Assembly (NCBI GenBank): GCA_965655465.1
Contig: CBFHGY010000004.1
Coordinates: 8,601 to 72,600 of the forward strand
Origin: VMCP01 sp965655465
GTDB taxonomy: Bacteria; Bacteroidota; Bacteroidia; NS11-12g; UBA955
Direction of reading: 5' to 3'
Length of the DNA stretch: 64,000 nucleotides
Positions 27,800-37,203 of this stretch are shown here, piece by piece. The notes beneath the pieces were generated by a model. The model searched no databases, was not told where the DNA came from, and was given only the letters and a program-made list of their open reading frames with translations. Position 1 is the stretch's first letter. Every line of letters starts with the position of its first letter. The position numbers and the translations under genes were made by a program.

Positions 27800-28132
27800 T
27801 TAGTGTCCAATGATTCCACTTTGATCGGGAACAGTCACTACGAGGTCGCCACCATCTTCAGAGAGTTTACATTGACAGGCCAAACGGCTGTTGTATTTAG
27901 GGTTTCTCGCCCTATCAACGTATTCTTCTTCCCGATCGCTCATTTCCGGTAGGTCCTCTTCACCTTGTTCTACATAAACGTGGCACGTGCTGCAGCCACA
28001 AACTCCTCCACAATTGTGGTTTAAATGAACCTCATTATCGAGAGCAACATCCAAGATGCTTTCGCCTGGAAAAATCTCAGTTTCTACCGGATCTTTTCCT
28101 TTTTCTTCGAATAAAAATGTAATAGTTGGCAT
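27800..28132 (-). CDS. fdx: 2Fe-2S ferredoxin, ISC/adrenodoxin type
   Basis: 110 residues from ATG 28132. A longer frame runs into the divergent acyl-CoA dehydrogenase gene and is rejected; the promoter box at 28142-28149 also supports this start. Cluster ligands are visible as CGGVCGCSTC around residue 43 and the distant Cys in RLACQC near 87. The CSTCHVYVE wording is that of ferredoxins serving Fe-S assembly. Adjacent iscX supports this role as electron donor. Confidence 0.88.
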   Translation of the reverse strand: MPTITFLFEEKGKDPVETEIFPGESILDVALDNEVHLNHNCGGVCGCSTCHVYVEQGEEDLPEMSDREEEYVDRARNPKYNSRLACQCKLSEDGGDLVVTVPDQSGIIGH

Positions 28133-28141
28133 AAATATCTG

Positions 28142-28149
28142 CAAATATA
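28142..28149 (-). promoter_or_regulatory. -7 box of fdx (TATATTTG)
   Basis: Minus-strand TAnnTTTG match, 9 nt before the ATG at 28132. It rules out the longer upstream start. Confidence 0.5.
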
Positions 28150-28235
28150 ACATAGCAATTTTCGTTTTGTTGGAAGATTCGATGAAGCACTTATTGTGAA
28201 TGTTTATACAATAAGGCTTATTTTCGCAGTGCGTT

Positions 28236-29375
28236 ATGAATTTCGAACTAACCGAAGAGCACTTAGCGGTACAACAAGCCGCTCGTGATTTTGCCCAAAC
28301 AGAATTACTTCCAGGCGTTATTGAGCGCGATGAACACCAAAAATTTCCCGCGGAACAAATCAAGAAGATGGGGGAATTAGGCTTTATGGCCATGATGGTT
28401 GATCCCAAATGGGGCGGTGGCGGAATGGATACCATTTCCTACGTTCTAGCTATGGAAGAAATTTCTAAAATAGATGCATCTGCATCTGTTTGTATGAGTG
28501 TAAACAACTCCTTGGTATGCTGGGGTTTGGAAACTTTTGGAACCGAAGAACAAAAGGAAAAATACCTTCGCCCTTTGGCTACGGGCCAAGCAATCGGTGC
28601 TTTTTGTTTGTCTGAACCTGAAGCCGGCAGCGATGCAACTAGCCAACAAACAACCGCTTTTGATCAAGGCGATCATTACTTATTAAACGGTACTAAAAAC
28701 TGGATTACCAACGGTAATAACGCAAGTTATTATTTGGTTATTGCACAAACCGATGTTGAAAAAGGTCACAAAGGAATCAATGCCTTTATCGTAGATAAGT
28801 CTTGGGAAGGTGTAGTTGTAGGTAAAAAAGAAGATAAATTAGGTATTCGCGGTAGCGATACGCATAGCATCATGTTCCAAGATGTTAAAGTTCCTAAAGA
28901 AAATCGCATCGGAGAAGATGGTTTTGGTTTCAAATTTGCCATGAAAGTACTAAGCGGAGGACGTATCGGAATTGCTGCACAAGCATTAGGTATTGCGAGT
29001 GGTGCATATGAATTAGCCCTTAAATACTCAAAAGAGCGTAAAGCCTTTGGTAAAGAAATCATGCACCATCAAGCCATTGCCTTTAAGTTAGCCGATATGG
29101 CTACTGAAATCGAAGCTTCCCGTATGTTGTGCTTAAAAGCGGCTTGGTTGAAGGATCAACACCTCAATTATGACCGTGCAAGCGCCATGGCGAAGTTGTT
29201 TGCTTCTGAAACAGCAATGAAAACCACAGTTGAAGCCGTTCAAGTTCATGGCGGATATGGCTTTGTTAAGGAATATCACGTTGAGCGTCTTATGCGCGAT
29301 GCGAAAATCACTCAAATCTATGAAGGTACTTCAGAGATTCAGCGTGTGGTAATTTCACGCGATGTGCTAAAATAA
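28236..29375 (+). CDS. Acyl-CoA dehydrogenase (short-chain type)
   Basis: 379 residues, standard length. It has the FAD/substrate motifs FCLSEPEAGSDA (about 123-134), WITNG (about 160) and VQVHGGYGFVKEY. The catalytic Glu is in QIYEGTSEIQR (about 365), the position used by short- and medium-chain enzymes. It oxidises acyl-CoA to enoyl-CoA with FAD. A crotonase gene (58755) could supply the next beta-oxidation step, but no thiolase is in the window. Confidence 0.92.
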   Translation: MNFELTEEHLAVQQAARDFAQTELLPGVIERDEHQKFPAEQIKKMGELGFMAMMVDPKWGGGGMDTISYVLAMEEISKIDASASVCMSVNNSLVCWGLETFGTEEQKEKYLRPLATGQAIGAFCLSEPEAGSDATSQQTTAFDQGDHYLLNGTKNWITNGNNASYYLVIAQTDVEKGHKGINAFIVDKSWEGVVVGKKEDKLGIRGSDTHSIMFQDVKVPKENRIGEDGFGFKFAMKVLSGGRIGIAAQALGIASGAYELALKYSKERKAFGKEIMHHQAIAFKLADMATEIEASRMLCLKAAWLKDQHLNYDRASAMAKLFASETAMKTTVEAVQVHGGYGFVKEYHVERLMRDAKITQIYEGTSEIQRVVISRDVLK

Positions 29376-29394
29376 TTTTTTGAATGTTATTGAG

Positions 29395-29422
29395 AAGGGG
29401 ACCCACAAGTCCCCTTTTTTTT
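29395..29422. terminator. Terminator after the acyl-CoA dehydrogenase
   Basis: 8-bp stem AAGGGGAC / GTCCCCTT with a 6-nt loop, then six further T. Confidence 0.8.
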
Positions 29423-29477
29423 GCACCCTTTACGATTAAAATTCCCGATTAGCACAAACGATAATCACAACCGCTCA

Positions 29478-30605
29478 TTAGGCATAAAGTTCAGAAAGAC
29501 GAGCGGATGAAACAAAACACACTTCAGGCCATTTCTGGACAATTCGTTTCAAAATTTCTTTCAAGAGAACGAGTGTTTGTGTTCGGTTCTTTTCCTCCAA
29601 AGAACCTATATAATTAAGTCTATGAGAATTGATAATAGCGGGTTTACCCCAGAAAAAGGCCCAATATACATCTTCCAAAACCGTATTTACCCAATCTATA
29701 TTTGGATTCAAAGTTGGCTCAAAGTTGGCATTTCTAATAGTAAAAAACTGTCCGTTTTCGTTTTTTTTACCCATAAAATGCTTCACTTTTTCAATTCCCA
29801 AACCTTCCTCAGTAATCCGATCTTGAATATACGCACCCTGAATGTGCTTCACACCGGCTTCAAGCAGTACCTTTTCAGCGTGTTTACTCATACTAAAACA
29901 AGCGGCAATTGCAGATTTGCTTTTAAACCCAAAAGTTTCTTCAAAAATGTGCAAACCCTCCTTAATAGCAGCGCCAATGGCCCGTTCATCTTCGGTGTTG
30001 TGCATTCCCCAAGCATCTAAATAAAAATCCTTACACGTCACTAAATCCCGATTATGTACGGTAAACATCCGCTCTTCAAAAGCATCTAAAACCCCCTTTT
30101 CTCCTTTTTGAAGCGCCCTGGTCCAGTTTTTAAAATGAACGTGTTCCCGGCCGTGAAATTGTGGTGTTATGCAATTTGAATTTATCCCTTGTTGATACAG
30201 TTTTATAACCTTGTCGTGTTGCGGATACTTGGCTAAAGTATCATAAAAATGCTCGTATTGGTACTCCTGGAAATTACATGCGCGCATGGCATCAAAATCC
30301 GGGTTGGTCATTACCGTATTGAATGTAATATTTGCCGGTTTACCGTCTGAACCCTTCACGGAGTGTAGAACCTCCAGTAATGCCTCTAGATCGCTGTTGC
30401 TCTCTAATGCATCATACTTATTAAATGGTGATTCCAGTTCTGGATAACCTTTCTGAATCAGTTTGTTTTGACTTTCCTTGCTAGCCGTTCGAATTGAACC
30501 CCAATCATCAGACTCGATAAGTACCCATTTTTGGGGTATACGTTTTCCTTTTCTATTGATTACGGCCTTTATGGCCGCTCTTTTTATCTGGGGGAAACGA
30601 ATCAC
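29478..30605 (-). CDS. Polysaccharide deacetylase-like protein
   Basis: 375 residues, no signal peptide. Motifs suggest the NodB-like deacetylase fold: WVLIESDDWGSIR (about 27-39, with the Asp pair), TPQFHGREHVHF (about 147) as the His site and INSHRLNYIG near the C-terminus. Homologues in Bacteroidota lie in surface sugar loci. Here it is downstream of gmd and fcl on the same strand, 5 nt after the fcl stop, so it probably acts in the same glycan pathway. The substrate is unknown. Confidence 0.65.
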   Translation of the reverse strand: MIRFPQIKRAAIKAVINRKGKRIPQKWVLIESDDWGSIRTASKESQNKLIQKGYPELESPFNKYDALESNSDLEALLEVLHSVKGSDGKPANITFNTVMTNPDFDAMRACNFQEYQYEHFYDTLAKYPQHDKVIKLYQQGINSNCITPQFHGREHVHFKNWTRALQKGEKGVLDAFEERMFTVHNRDLVTCKDFYLDAWGMHNTEDERAIGAAIKEGLHIFEETFGFKSKSAIAACFSMSKHAEKVLLEAGVKHIQGAYIQDRITEEGLGIEKVKHFMGKKNENGQFFTIRNANFEPTLNPNIDWVNTVLEDVYWAFFWGKPAIINSHRLNYIGSLEEKNRTQTLVLLKEILKRIVQKWPEVCFVSSARLSELYA

Positions 30606-30610
30606 AGGGT

Positions 30611-31537
30611 CTATAATTTGGAAAGAAAGTCCTTATAGGCAATTTCTATCCCTTGTTCCAGAGAAACACTTGGCTTCCATCCGGTTGCAAATAAACGACT
30701 TGAATCCATCAATTTACGCGGCGTTCCGTTTGGTTTTGATGTGTCGTACACATGGTTGCCATGGTAACCTACTACTTTCGCAACAATGGCGGCAAGTTCT
30801 TTTATGGTAACATCGCTTCCATAACCCACGTTTACGAACTGCTTTTCATTGTAATTGTTAATAAGATAAACCAATGCGTTAGCAAGATCATCTGCGAATA
30901 AAAACTCGCGCATGGGCGTGCCATCCCCCCAAATTACTACATCTGTAGCATTATTCATTTTGGCTTCGTGGAACTTGCGAATAAGTGCGGGCAAAACATG
31001 TGAGTTTTCTGGATGGTAATTATCATTCAAACCATACAAATTGGTAGGCATCGCCGATATAAAATTACACCCGTACTGGTCTCGGTAAGCTTCACACATT
31101 TTTATACCGGTAATTTTCGCAATAGCATACGGCTCATTAGTACTTTCCAGATAACCGCTCAACAATGCTTCTTCCTTAAGAGGCTGTTCGGCCATTTTAG
31201 GATAAATACAAGAACTACCCAGAAACAACAACTTCTTTACACCATGCACATACGCCCCATGAATCAAATTATTTTGAATCATCAAGTTGTCGTACAAAAA
31301 ATCTGCTCGATATACGTTGTTTGCGTGAATTCCACCTACTTTGGCGGCCGCTACAAACACATAATCGGGTTGGGTTTCCGCATAAAAACGCGTAACTGCA
31401 TCTTGATTTCTTAAATCGAGCTCTTTAGATGTTCGGGTAATGATATTTGAATATCCCAAGCGCTCTAATTCACGCTTTATCGCACTCCCCACCATTCCCC
31501 GGTGACCAGAAACGTAAATTTTAGCTTCTTTTTCCAC
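30611..31537 (-). CDS. fcl: GDP-L-fucose synthase
   Basis: 308 residues, extended SDR. NADP-binding SGHRGMVGSAI (9-19), AAAKVGGIHANN (about 66), catalytic SSCIYP and YAIAK (about 107 and 136). It epimerises and reduces the product of GMD to GDP-L-fucose. It follows gmd by 8 bp and forms the standard GDP-fucose operon. Confidence 0.93.
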   Translation of the reverse strand: MEKEAKIYVSGHRGMVGSAIKRELERLGYSNIITRTSKELDLRNQDAVTRFYAETQPDYVFVAAAKVGGIHANNVYRADFLYDNLMIQNNLIHGAYVHGVKKLLFLGSSCIYPKMAEQPLKEEALLSGYLESTNEPYAIAKITGIKMCEAYRDQYGCNFISAMPTNLYGLNDNYHPENSHVLPALIRKFHEAKMNNATDVVIWGDGTPMREFLFADDLANALVYLINNYNEKQFVNVGYGSDVTIKELAAIVAKVVGYHGNHVYDTSKPNGTPRKLMDSSRLFATGWKPSVSLEQGIEIAYKDFLSKL

Positions 31538-31545
31538 GACTTGGT

Positions 31546-32682
31546 TTATTCAAAATAGTTATTAGTATCAAAACCACCTGCTTTTAGATAGTCCTGCTTC
31601 TGCATCAATCGAACATCGGAATTCATCATGTCTTCTACCAAAGCGGGTAAATCGTATTTGGGTTTCCAACCTAATTTTTCATGACATTTGGTAGGATCTC
31701 CAATAAGCAAGTCTACTTCCGTAGGTCGGAAGTATTTTGGATCTACGAAAACCAACTCTTTACCAATTTCCAGGTGACACTTCTTTCCTGTTTGTGCTTC
31801 AAAAGCAGCCATATCAATTGCACTTACAAAACCCACTTCTTCTACACCCTCTCCCTTGAAACTTAAGGTAATGCCGACGTGTTTGAATGCCATTTTAACA
31901 AATTCCCTAATTTCTGTTGTAACCCCAGTTGCAATTACAAAATCCTCAGGTTTTTCTTGTTGTAAAATCAAATACATGGCTTCTACATAATCCTTTGCAT
32001 GTCCCCAGTCGCGTTTCGAGTTTAAATTTCCCAAATACACACGTTCCTGAAGATTCAAGGCAATACGTGCAGCGGCACGAGTAATTTTACGCGTTACAAA
32101 AGTTTCCCCCCGAATAGGACTTTCGTGGTTAAATAAAATACCGTTACATGCATACATGTTATAGGCTTCGCGATAATTTACGGTAATCCAATAGGCGTAC
32201 ATTTTCGCAACAGCATACGGACTTCGTGGGTAGAACGGTGTCGTTTCCTTTTGGGGAACCTCTTGTACCAATCCATATAATTCCGAAGTTGAAGCTTGAT
32301 AAATTTTGGTTTTTTCAACAAGTCCCAAAATCCGTATTGCTTCAAGGATACGCAAAGTACCCAAACCGTCGCTATTGGCGGTATATTCAGGCGTTTCAAA
32401 ACTTACCTGAACATGGCTCATTGCACCTAAATTATAAATTTCATCGGGTTGAACCTCTTGAATAATTCTGATCAAGTTGGTACTGTCGCTTAAATCACCA
32501 TAATGCAATTTAAAACGACGGCCTTCAACGTGTGGATCCAGGTACAAATGATCAATGCGATCGGTGTTAAACAAGGAGCTGCGACGCTTAATACCGTGCA
32601 CCATATACCCCTTTTTCAAAAGAAATTCGGCCAGATAGGCACCATCTTGTCCGGTTATACCGGTGATTAGAGCTACTTTCAT
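31546..32682 (-). CDS. gmd: GDP-mannose 4,6-dehydratase
   Basis: 378 residues from ATG 32682 (MKVALITGITGQDGAYLAEF). The longer frame upstream would overlap the divergent gene and remove its own promoter box. It has the TGITGQDGAYLAEFLL cofactor motif, QASTSELYG and the catalytic YAVAK. It makes GDP-4-keto-6-deoxymannose, the substrate of the fcl product. First gene of the fucose operon, with a -7 box (TATTTTTG) 10 nt upstream. Confidence 0.94.
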   Translation of the reverse strand: MKVALITGITGQDGAYLAEFLLKKGYMVHGIKRRSSLFNTDRIDHLYLDPHVEGRRFKLHYGDLSDSTNLIRIIQEVQPDEIYNLGAMSHVQVSFETPEYTANSDGLGTLRILEAIRILGLVEKTKIYQASTSELYGLVQEVPQKETTPFYPRSPYAVAKMYAYWITVNYREAYNMYACNGILFNHESPIRGETFVTRKITRAAARIALNLQERVYLGNLNSKRDWGHAKDYVEAMYLILQQEKPEDFVIATGVTTEIREFVKMAFKHVGITLSFKGEGVEEVGFVSAIDMAAFEAQTGKKCHLEIGKELVFVDPKYFRPTEVDLLIGDPTKCHEKLGWKPKYDLPALVEDMMNSDVRLMQKQDYLKAGGFDTNNYFE

Positions 32683-32692
32683 TATTTTGCAA

Positions 32693-32700
32693 CAAAAATA
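32693..32700 (-). promoter_or_regulatory. -7 box of gmd (TATTTTTG)
   Basis: Minus-strand consensus match, 10 nt before the gmd ATG. It lies back to back with the divergent gene's start. Confidence 0.5.
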
Positions 32701-32712
32701 ACGTCTTTTTAT

Positions 32713-34113
32713 ATGTTTGCAGTGTTCATTGACCAAGTTTCTCCGCGCATTCATTATATCCTGGAGGAATTTTTAAGCCGAAGATTGCAAAAACCGCTTA
32801 AAATATTCACAGATCCAGATGCGTATTCTGTTGATGATTCGAGAATAAAATTACAATATGCTGAATCACAACGGCTTGATTTACCCGGATTTTGGGTTTA
32901 TCGAGATGCCTTTATACTTGAGGATTCTGTAAATCCATATTTCGATCCCAGTGAAACAGAATTTCATCTTAGCGCTAAGGCTCAAGCCTATTTACAGAAC
33001 AAACTACGTGCTTTATCCATAGCTCAAAAAGAAATCAAACGAATCGAAGACGCCTATAGCAATCCCTTCCCTGCACTTTTTCCGGGGGATTCTCCTTTGG
33101 GCTTTGATTTTTTTTCCTTTGCCTTTTATTCTCTTAGTCGTTATGAGGAATACCAAAGCTTCCAAGCCGATGCTTATGGTCGTTTCGCGTATAAAGAATC
33201 GCTAGAATCGCAACGCGATTTCGATACAGCGCCGTTTGTAGATATTGCGTTTTTTCATGTTCTGAGCGCACTTAATCTGGAAGATCTTGTACCCCCAATG
33301 TTGATAAAACCTAGTGTCGACATCGATATCGCCTTCCAATATAAAGGTCGTTCATGGCGCAGGCAGTTGCTATCGGCTTTGTATTTCCCCAAAACTATTA
33401 TAGAAAGGTTTCGGGTATTTATGGGCCAAATAGAAGATCCTTTTGACCCAAGAATTACGGTACGATCTTTTATTCAAAACCTATCCAAGCCAGCAGCTGT
33501 TTTTTGGTTGGTTCCACGAAAAACCAAAGGGGTTAACAGGCAGGTTAAACGGAATTATCGACATTTCAAAGAATCGATCCGCGATTTAAATTCCATTTCT
33601 CAAAGTGGACTGCACCCATCATTCAGTCCGCACCCTTTGTACTCTTGGAAAAATGAAAAACAATGGCTTGAGAACCACCTAAAAAAACCGATCACACATA
33701 GCCGCCAACACTTTTTAAATCTGCGATTTCCAGATACCTACCAACACCTTTTATCTATTGGAATAGAACACGATTGGAGCATGGGATATGCGGAAATGGC
33801 AGGGTTTAGAGCTGGCACATCCTACGATTTCAATTGGTTTGACCTCTCTAAAAACACCGCTACCCAATTGGTGGTCCACCCCTTTTGCATCATGGATGTT
33901 ACTGCTAAAAACTATATGCACTTAAGTCCCAGTGCAGCTATCGATGCGGCTTTAGTTTTACAAGAAATGGTGTTTTTATTCGGGGGAAGTTTTACCTTTA
34001 TTGTACACAATGAATCCTTATCAAACCATGCCGGCTGGGAAAATTGGCGCGGAGTTTTTGAAAAATGGTCAGAATTTTTGCCGTATGAAAGTACAGATAA
34101 CACTCTTGGATAA
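32713..34113 (+). CDS. DUF7033-type polysaccharide deacetylase-like protein
   Basis: 466 residues, cytoplasmic by sequence. The opening (FIDQVSPRIHYILEEFL) and the order DIDIAFQY, GLHPSF, SRQHFLNLRFPDTYQHLLSIGIEHDWSMGYAEMAGFRAG and HPFCIMD match Bacteroidota polysaccharide-deacetylase-like proteins with an N-terminal DUF7033 region. It is probably involved in surface polysaccharide synthesis. The start is uncertain: ATG 32713 overlaps a TATGTTTG box (32712-32719), and an in-frame GTG at 32722 would give MFIDQVSP. Confidence 0.7.
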   Translation: MFAVFIDQVSPRIHYILEEFLSRRLQKPLKIFTDPDAYSVDDSRIKLQYAESQRLDLPGFWVYRDAFILEDSVNPYFDPSETEFHLSAKAQAYLQNKLRALSIAQKEIKRIEDAYSNPFPALFPGDSPLGFDFFSFAFYSLSRYEEYQSFQADAYGRFAYKESLESQRDFDTAPFVDIAFFHVLSALNLEDLVPPMLIKPSVDIDIAFQYKGRSWRRQLLSALYFPKTIIERFRVFMGQIEDPFDPRITVRSFIQNLSKPAAVFWLVPRKTKGVNRQVKRNYRHFKESIRDLNSISQSGLHPSFSPHPLYSWKNEKQWLENHLKKPITHSRQHFLNLRFPDTYQHLLSIGIEHDWSMGYAEMAGFRAGTSYDFNWFDLSKNTATQLVVHPFCIMDVTAKNYMHLSPSAAIDAALVLQEMVFLFGGSFTFIVHNESLSNHAGWENWRGVFEKWSEFLPYESTDNTLG

Positions 34114-34238
34114 GTATATAAACGGGCCCTTTTGGTTCCCTTTAGCAATAATAAACCGGCCTTCATGATGCCTTTTTACCTAAATCGGCACAAAACATAT
34201 GCAACTTCTATCCTCTTAAACAAAAATCTTTGCTTTAT

Positions 34239-34266
34239 TTGAAATACTTCGACACAAAAGTTATCG
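34239..34266 (+). repeat. Degenerate copy of the 5' end of the acyltransferase gene
   Basis: TTGAAATACTTCGAC occurs here and again at 34313, the start of the next gene; similarity continues weakly for 13 more bases (8 identical). The first copy would encode MKYFDTKVIV and then stop. It looks like a small old duplication. Confidence 0.4.
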
Positions 34267-34312
34267 TTCCACTTCTCTTAAAAAACACCGGTAGCACCAT
34301 CTAAAATCACCA

Positions 34313-35170
34313 TTGAAATACTTCGACCGTAAATATATCGACCGACACAAGTGGAACACCTGCATTGAAAGCAGTGCCTTTTATGTACCGTATGCCCGCT
34401 TTGAATACCTAGAGGCTATCAGTCAAGGTTCTTGGGGGGCTTTAATAGAAAATGATTATACTGCCGTTTTTCCATTGGTTTATCGACGAAAATGGGGCAT
34501 TATTCCCTATATATATCAACCGTATTTCTGCCAGCAATTGGGTCTTTTTGGAAACCCACAACAGGATCTTCAAGCATTTATCCAAGCAATTCCTTGGTAT
34601 TTTATGCGGGTACATTTGAACATTAACAGTTCCTTTGGCGTTCCATTAGGAGCTCGAGAACTGCCCAATCTCGTAAAAAAACACCCCCATTCACCCAAAA
34701 CCGATTTTAACAAGGATGCTTTAAAGAATATCGCCCGACTACAAACACACGAAGTATTTTACACCCAAACCAAAGACATAGCCTTAGTTATGAAGGTATA
34801 TGCCGATGCTTGGGGTGAAAAAGCCGCACTAAAGTGGCCCAATGATTACAAAGCATTTGAATCGGCTTGTTTGTCTTTGCAAAGTGAAAATCTAATTTAT
34901 GCCTGTTTAGCGCATCGGAAGCAAGAATTACTTGGGGCTGCAATTTTTCTAATCGGTCGTAAGCGCTTGCACTATGTATGCGCGGCACCTACCGCCCGCG
35001 GCAGAGAAATTGGTATTATGCATGGAATTGTGTTACACGCTATGGAACATTTTCCAGATTGCGATTTGGATTTTGAAGGATCCCAAATTCCTTCTGTTGC
35101 CACTTTTTATAAAAAGTTTAACCCCATAAACGAAGCATATTACCGAATTGAACGAACTTTGTGGTTATGA
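34313..35170 (+). CDS. FemAB/GNAT-like acyltransferase
   Basis: 285 residues from TTG 34313 (MKYFDRKYIDRHKWN). Two halves are visible: AVFPLVYRRKWGIIPYIYQPYFCQQLG (45-75) and a C-terminal GNAT-like part with ACLAHRKQELLGAAIFLIG, HYVCAAPTARGREIG and DFEGSQIPSVATFYKKFN. The last block is typical of FemAB/GNAT proteins of Bacteroidota. The acceptor is unknown. The 3' end overlaps the menA start. Confidence 0.65.
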   Translation: MKYFDRKYIDRHKWNTCIESSAFYVPYARFEYLEAISQGSWGALIENDYTAVFPLVYRRKWGIIPYIYQPYFCQQLGLFGNPQQDLQAFIQAIPWYFMRVHLNINSSFGVPLGARELPNLVKKHPHSPKTDFNKDALKNIARLQTHEVFYTQTKDIALVMKVYADAWGEKAALKWPNDYKAFESACLSLQSENLIYACLAHRKQELLGAAIFLIGRKRLHYVCAAPTARGREIGIMHGIVLHAMEHFPDCDLDFEGSQIPSVATFYKKFNPINEAYYRIERTLWL

Positions 35171-36135
35171 CGAATCCCTGGGTTCAATCCGCACGTTTGC
35201 GCACCTTACCACTTGCCATTTCCACGGTACTATTAGGTAGTTCACTGGCGCTTTTACATGGTTCCCTGCATTGGGATTTATTTGGACTGGTACTTTTAAT
35301 AGCCGTAGGCTTGCAAGTACTTTCCAATTATGCCAATGATTACGGCGATTTTATGAAAGGCACCGATCAAAAGGCCGCTAGAAAAGACCGCATGTTAAGC
35401 GCAGAATTGATACAACCCGAGAGCATGAAACGCGCAATAATCTGGCTTTCTGGCCTTCTATTGGGTCTTGGCATATTTACCCTGCTTTACACCTACCGCA
35501 CTTATAGCATTTCCCCAGGTTCACTTTGGTTTTTATTTGCTTTGGGAATTTTGGCCATCGCCGCTGCTGTTTTTTATACTGTAGGCAAAAAGGCATACGG
35601 ATACTCTGGCTTTGGAGACCTTTCGGTATTGTTATTTTTCGGTTTTATCCCCGTGGTGGGTATAACCTTGTTAATGGGAGTACGCCCAGAAATGCATATT
35701 TGGTTAGGGGGATTAGGTTCAGGACTCTTATCTACAGCCGTTTTAAACATCAACAATTATCGCGATTTGAACAGCGATAAGAAGAATGGAAAACACACGT
35801 TGGCTACCAAAATCGGGCCTAAAGCCACCTTGCAATATCAGCGATTTTTACTTCTTTTAGGATTTACAGGGGTGTTCCTTTCATTCGGAATTTACTTATA
35901 CCAACTGTTAAGCATAAGTGGTGCAAATTATTATATAGAAATGTTTTTACTTTTCGGCGTTTTTTCTCCATCTGCGGTTTATCTGTCGCGATACTATTCT
36001 GAAATGAGGGAATTAAAGCCGGGTGATCGTGAAGGTTTAAATCTTCAATTAAAGCGCGTTTCCCTGACCGTATTACTGTTGTGTGCGGTTCATTTTGGAC
36101 TTTCTCTATACCTTAGTTCCGTGCTCGGTTTTTAG
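35167..36135 (+). CDS. menA: 1,4-dihydroxy-2-naphthoate prenyltransferase
   Basis: 322 residues from ATG 35167; the GTG two codons earlier is possible. SARLRTLPLAISTVLLG is the MenA N-terminus; NYANDYGDFMKGTD (about 58-71) is the Asp-rich prenyl-diphosphate site and NINNYRDLNSDKKNGKHTLATK the second. It attaches the polyprenyl chain to DHNA in menaquinone synthesis. menC follows after 3 nt, and the upstream acyltransferase gene overlaps it by 4 bp. Confidence 0.92.
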   Translation: MTNPWVQSARLRTLPLAISTVLLGSSLALLHGSLHWDLFGLVLLIAVGLQVLSNYANDYGDFMKGTDQKAARKDRMLSAELIQPESMKRAIIWLSGLLLGLGIFTLLYTYRTYSISPGSLWFLFALGILAIAAAVFYTVGKKAYGYSGFGDLSVLLFFGFIPVVGITLLMGVRPEMHIWLGGLGSGLLSTAVLNINNYRDLNSDKKNGKHTLATKIGPKATLQYQRFLLLLGFTGVFLSFGIYLYQLLSISGANYYIEMFLLFGVFSPSAVYLSRYYSEMRELKPGDREGLNLQLKRVSLTVLLLCAVHFGLSLYLSSVLGF

Positions 36136-36138
36136 TGT

Positions 36139-37146
36139 ATGATACTCCTGTCAAGCATCCACAAACTGCAATTTATAAAACCCGCAAAAACATCCCGTGG
36201 TTCTTATCAGGAAAAGGAAGTATGGGTCCTTTCCTTAGAATCTAATGGAATGGTACTGGAGGCTGAGGCCGCTCCCTTAAGTGACCTTAGTACCGATGGC
36301 AAAGAAAACTTAGATTTGTTGATAAGGCCGTTCATAGGATTAGATTATTCATTAAAAGAGCTTTACGAATTGTTGGAATTTTGCGAGCCCTATCCGAGCT
36401 TGCGTTTTGCGGTTTATGCTTTGATTCAAAAAGCAACTAAACGCCAAACTGTTTGGGTGGATTCTCCATTTACGCGGTCGGAAAAAGGTCTTGAAATCAA
36501 TGGCTTGGTTTGGATGAATGATATCGAATCTATGGAACAGGAGGCCGAATCAAAAATAGAAGCCGGTTTCACGTGTATCAAATTCAAAGTAGGCGCCTTA
36601 GACTTCGATGCTGAATGTCGCATGCTGGAACGGTTTCGTAGAAAACACGACAAATCCAAAATTGAAATTCGATTGGATGCCAATGGTGCCTTCCCTCAAG
36701 ATTTAGCTGTAGAAATGTTGAAAGATCTTTCCCGCTTTGATGTACATTCCATAGAACAACCCATTGCCACAGGTAATTGGGATGATATGGGACGTTTATG
36801 TCGAGACGGAGCCATAGATATCGCTCTCGATGAGGAGCTTATTGGCATTACACCTGGGCAATACTCCCAATTATTGAAAGAAATAAAACCCCAATACCTC
36901 ATTTTAAAACCCACGCTTATCGGTGGATTTGATCGGTGCGATCTATGGATTAAGGAAGCAGAAAAACACAAAACTCAATGGTGGAGCACCTCGGCTCTAG
37001 AGGGTAATATTGGTCTTTTCGACATTGCTCAATGGGTTTCTGCCTATGATCTAAATTTACCACAAGGTCTGGGTACGGGTTCTTTGTTTGTGAAAAATTT
37101 CCCTCAAAATACCTTCGTTAAAAACGGAATTTTACACCGTTTATAG
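36139..37146 (+). CDS. menC: o-Succinylbenzoate synthase
   Basis: 335 residues, enolase superfamily. Catalytic Lys pair in CIKFKVG (about 151-157), metal ligands in RLDANGAF, SIEQPI and LDEELIG, and the second Lys in ILKPTLIGG. It dehydrates SHCHC to OSB in menaquinone synthesis. Adjacent menA supports this over other enolase members. Confidence 0.9.
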   Translation: MILLSSIHKLQFIKPAKTSRGSYQEKEVWVLSLESNGMVLEAEAAPLSDLSTDGKENLDLLIRPFIGLDYSLKELYELLEFCEPYPSLRFAVYALIQKATKRQTVWVDSPFTRSEKGLEINGLVWMNDIESMEQEAESKIEAGFTCIKFKVGALDFDAECRMLERFRRKHDKSKIEIRLDANGAFPQDLAVEMLKDLSRFDVHSIEQPIATGNWDDMGRLCRDGAIDIALDEELIGITPGQYSQLLKEIKPQYLILKPTLIGGFDRCDLWIKEAEKHKTQWWSTSALEGNIGLFDIAQWVSAYDLNLPQGLGTGSLFVKNFPQNTFVKNGILHRL

Positions 37147-37203
37147 TTCAAAATATCACCAATATTCATTTTCAATTTCTTTATTTTCCCCAAAAATTTA
37201 CAA

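Noticed and set aside
28133..28435. N-terminal extension of the ferredoxin
   Set aside because: It overlaps the divergent acyl-CoA dehydrogenase gene and the ferredoxin's own promoter box.
36563..36578. Half parS-like sequence (GGTTTCACGTGTATCA)
   Set aside because: Only one half matches and it lies inside the menC coding sequence.
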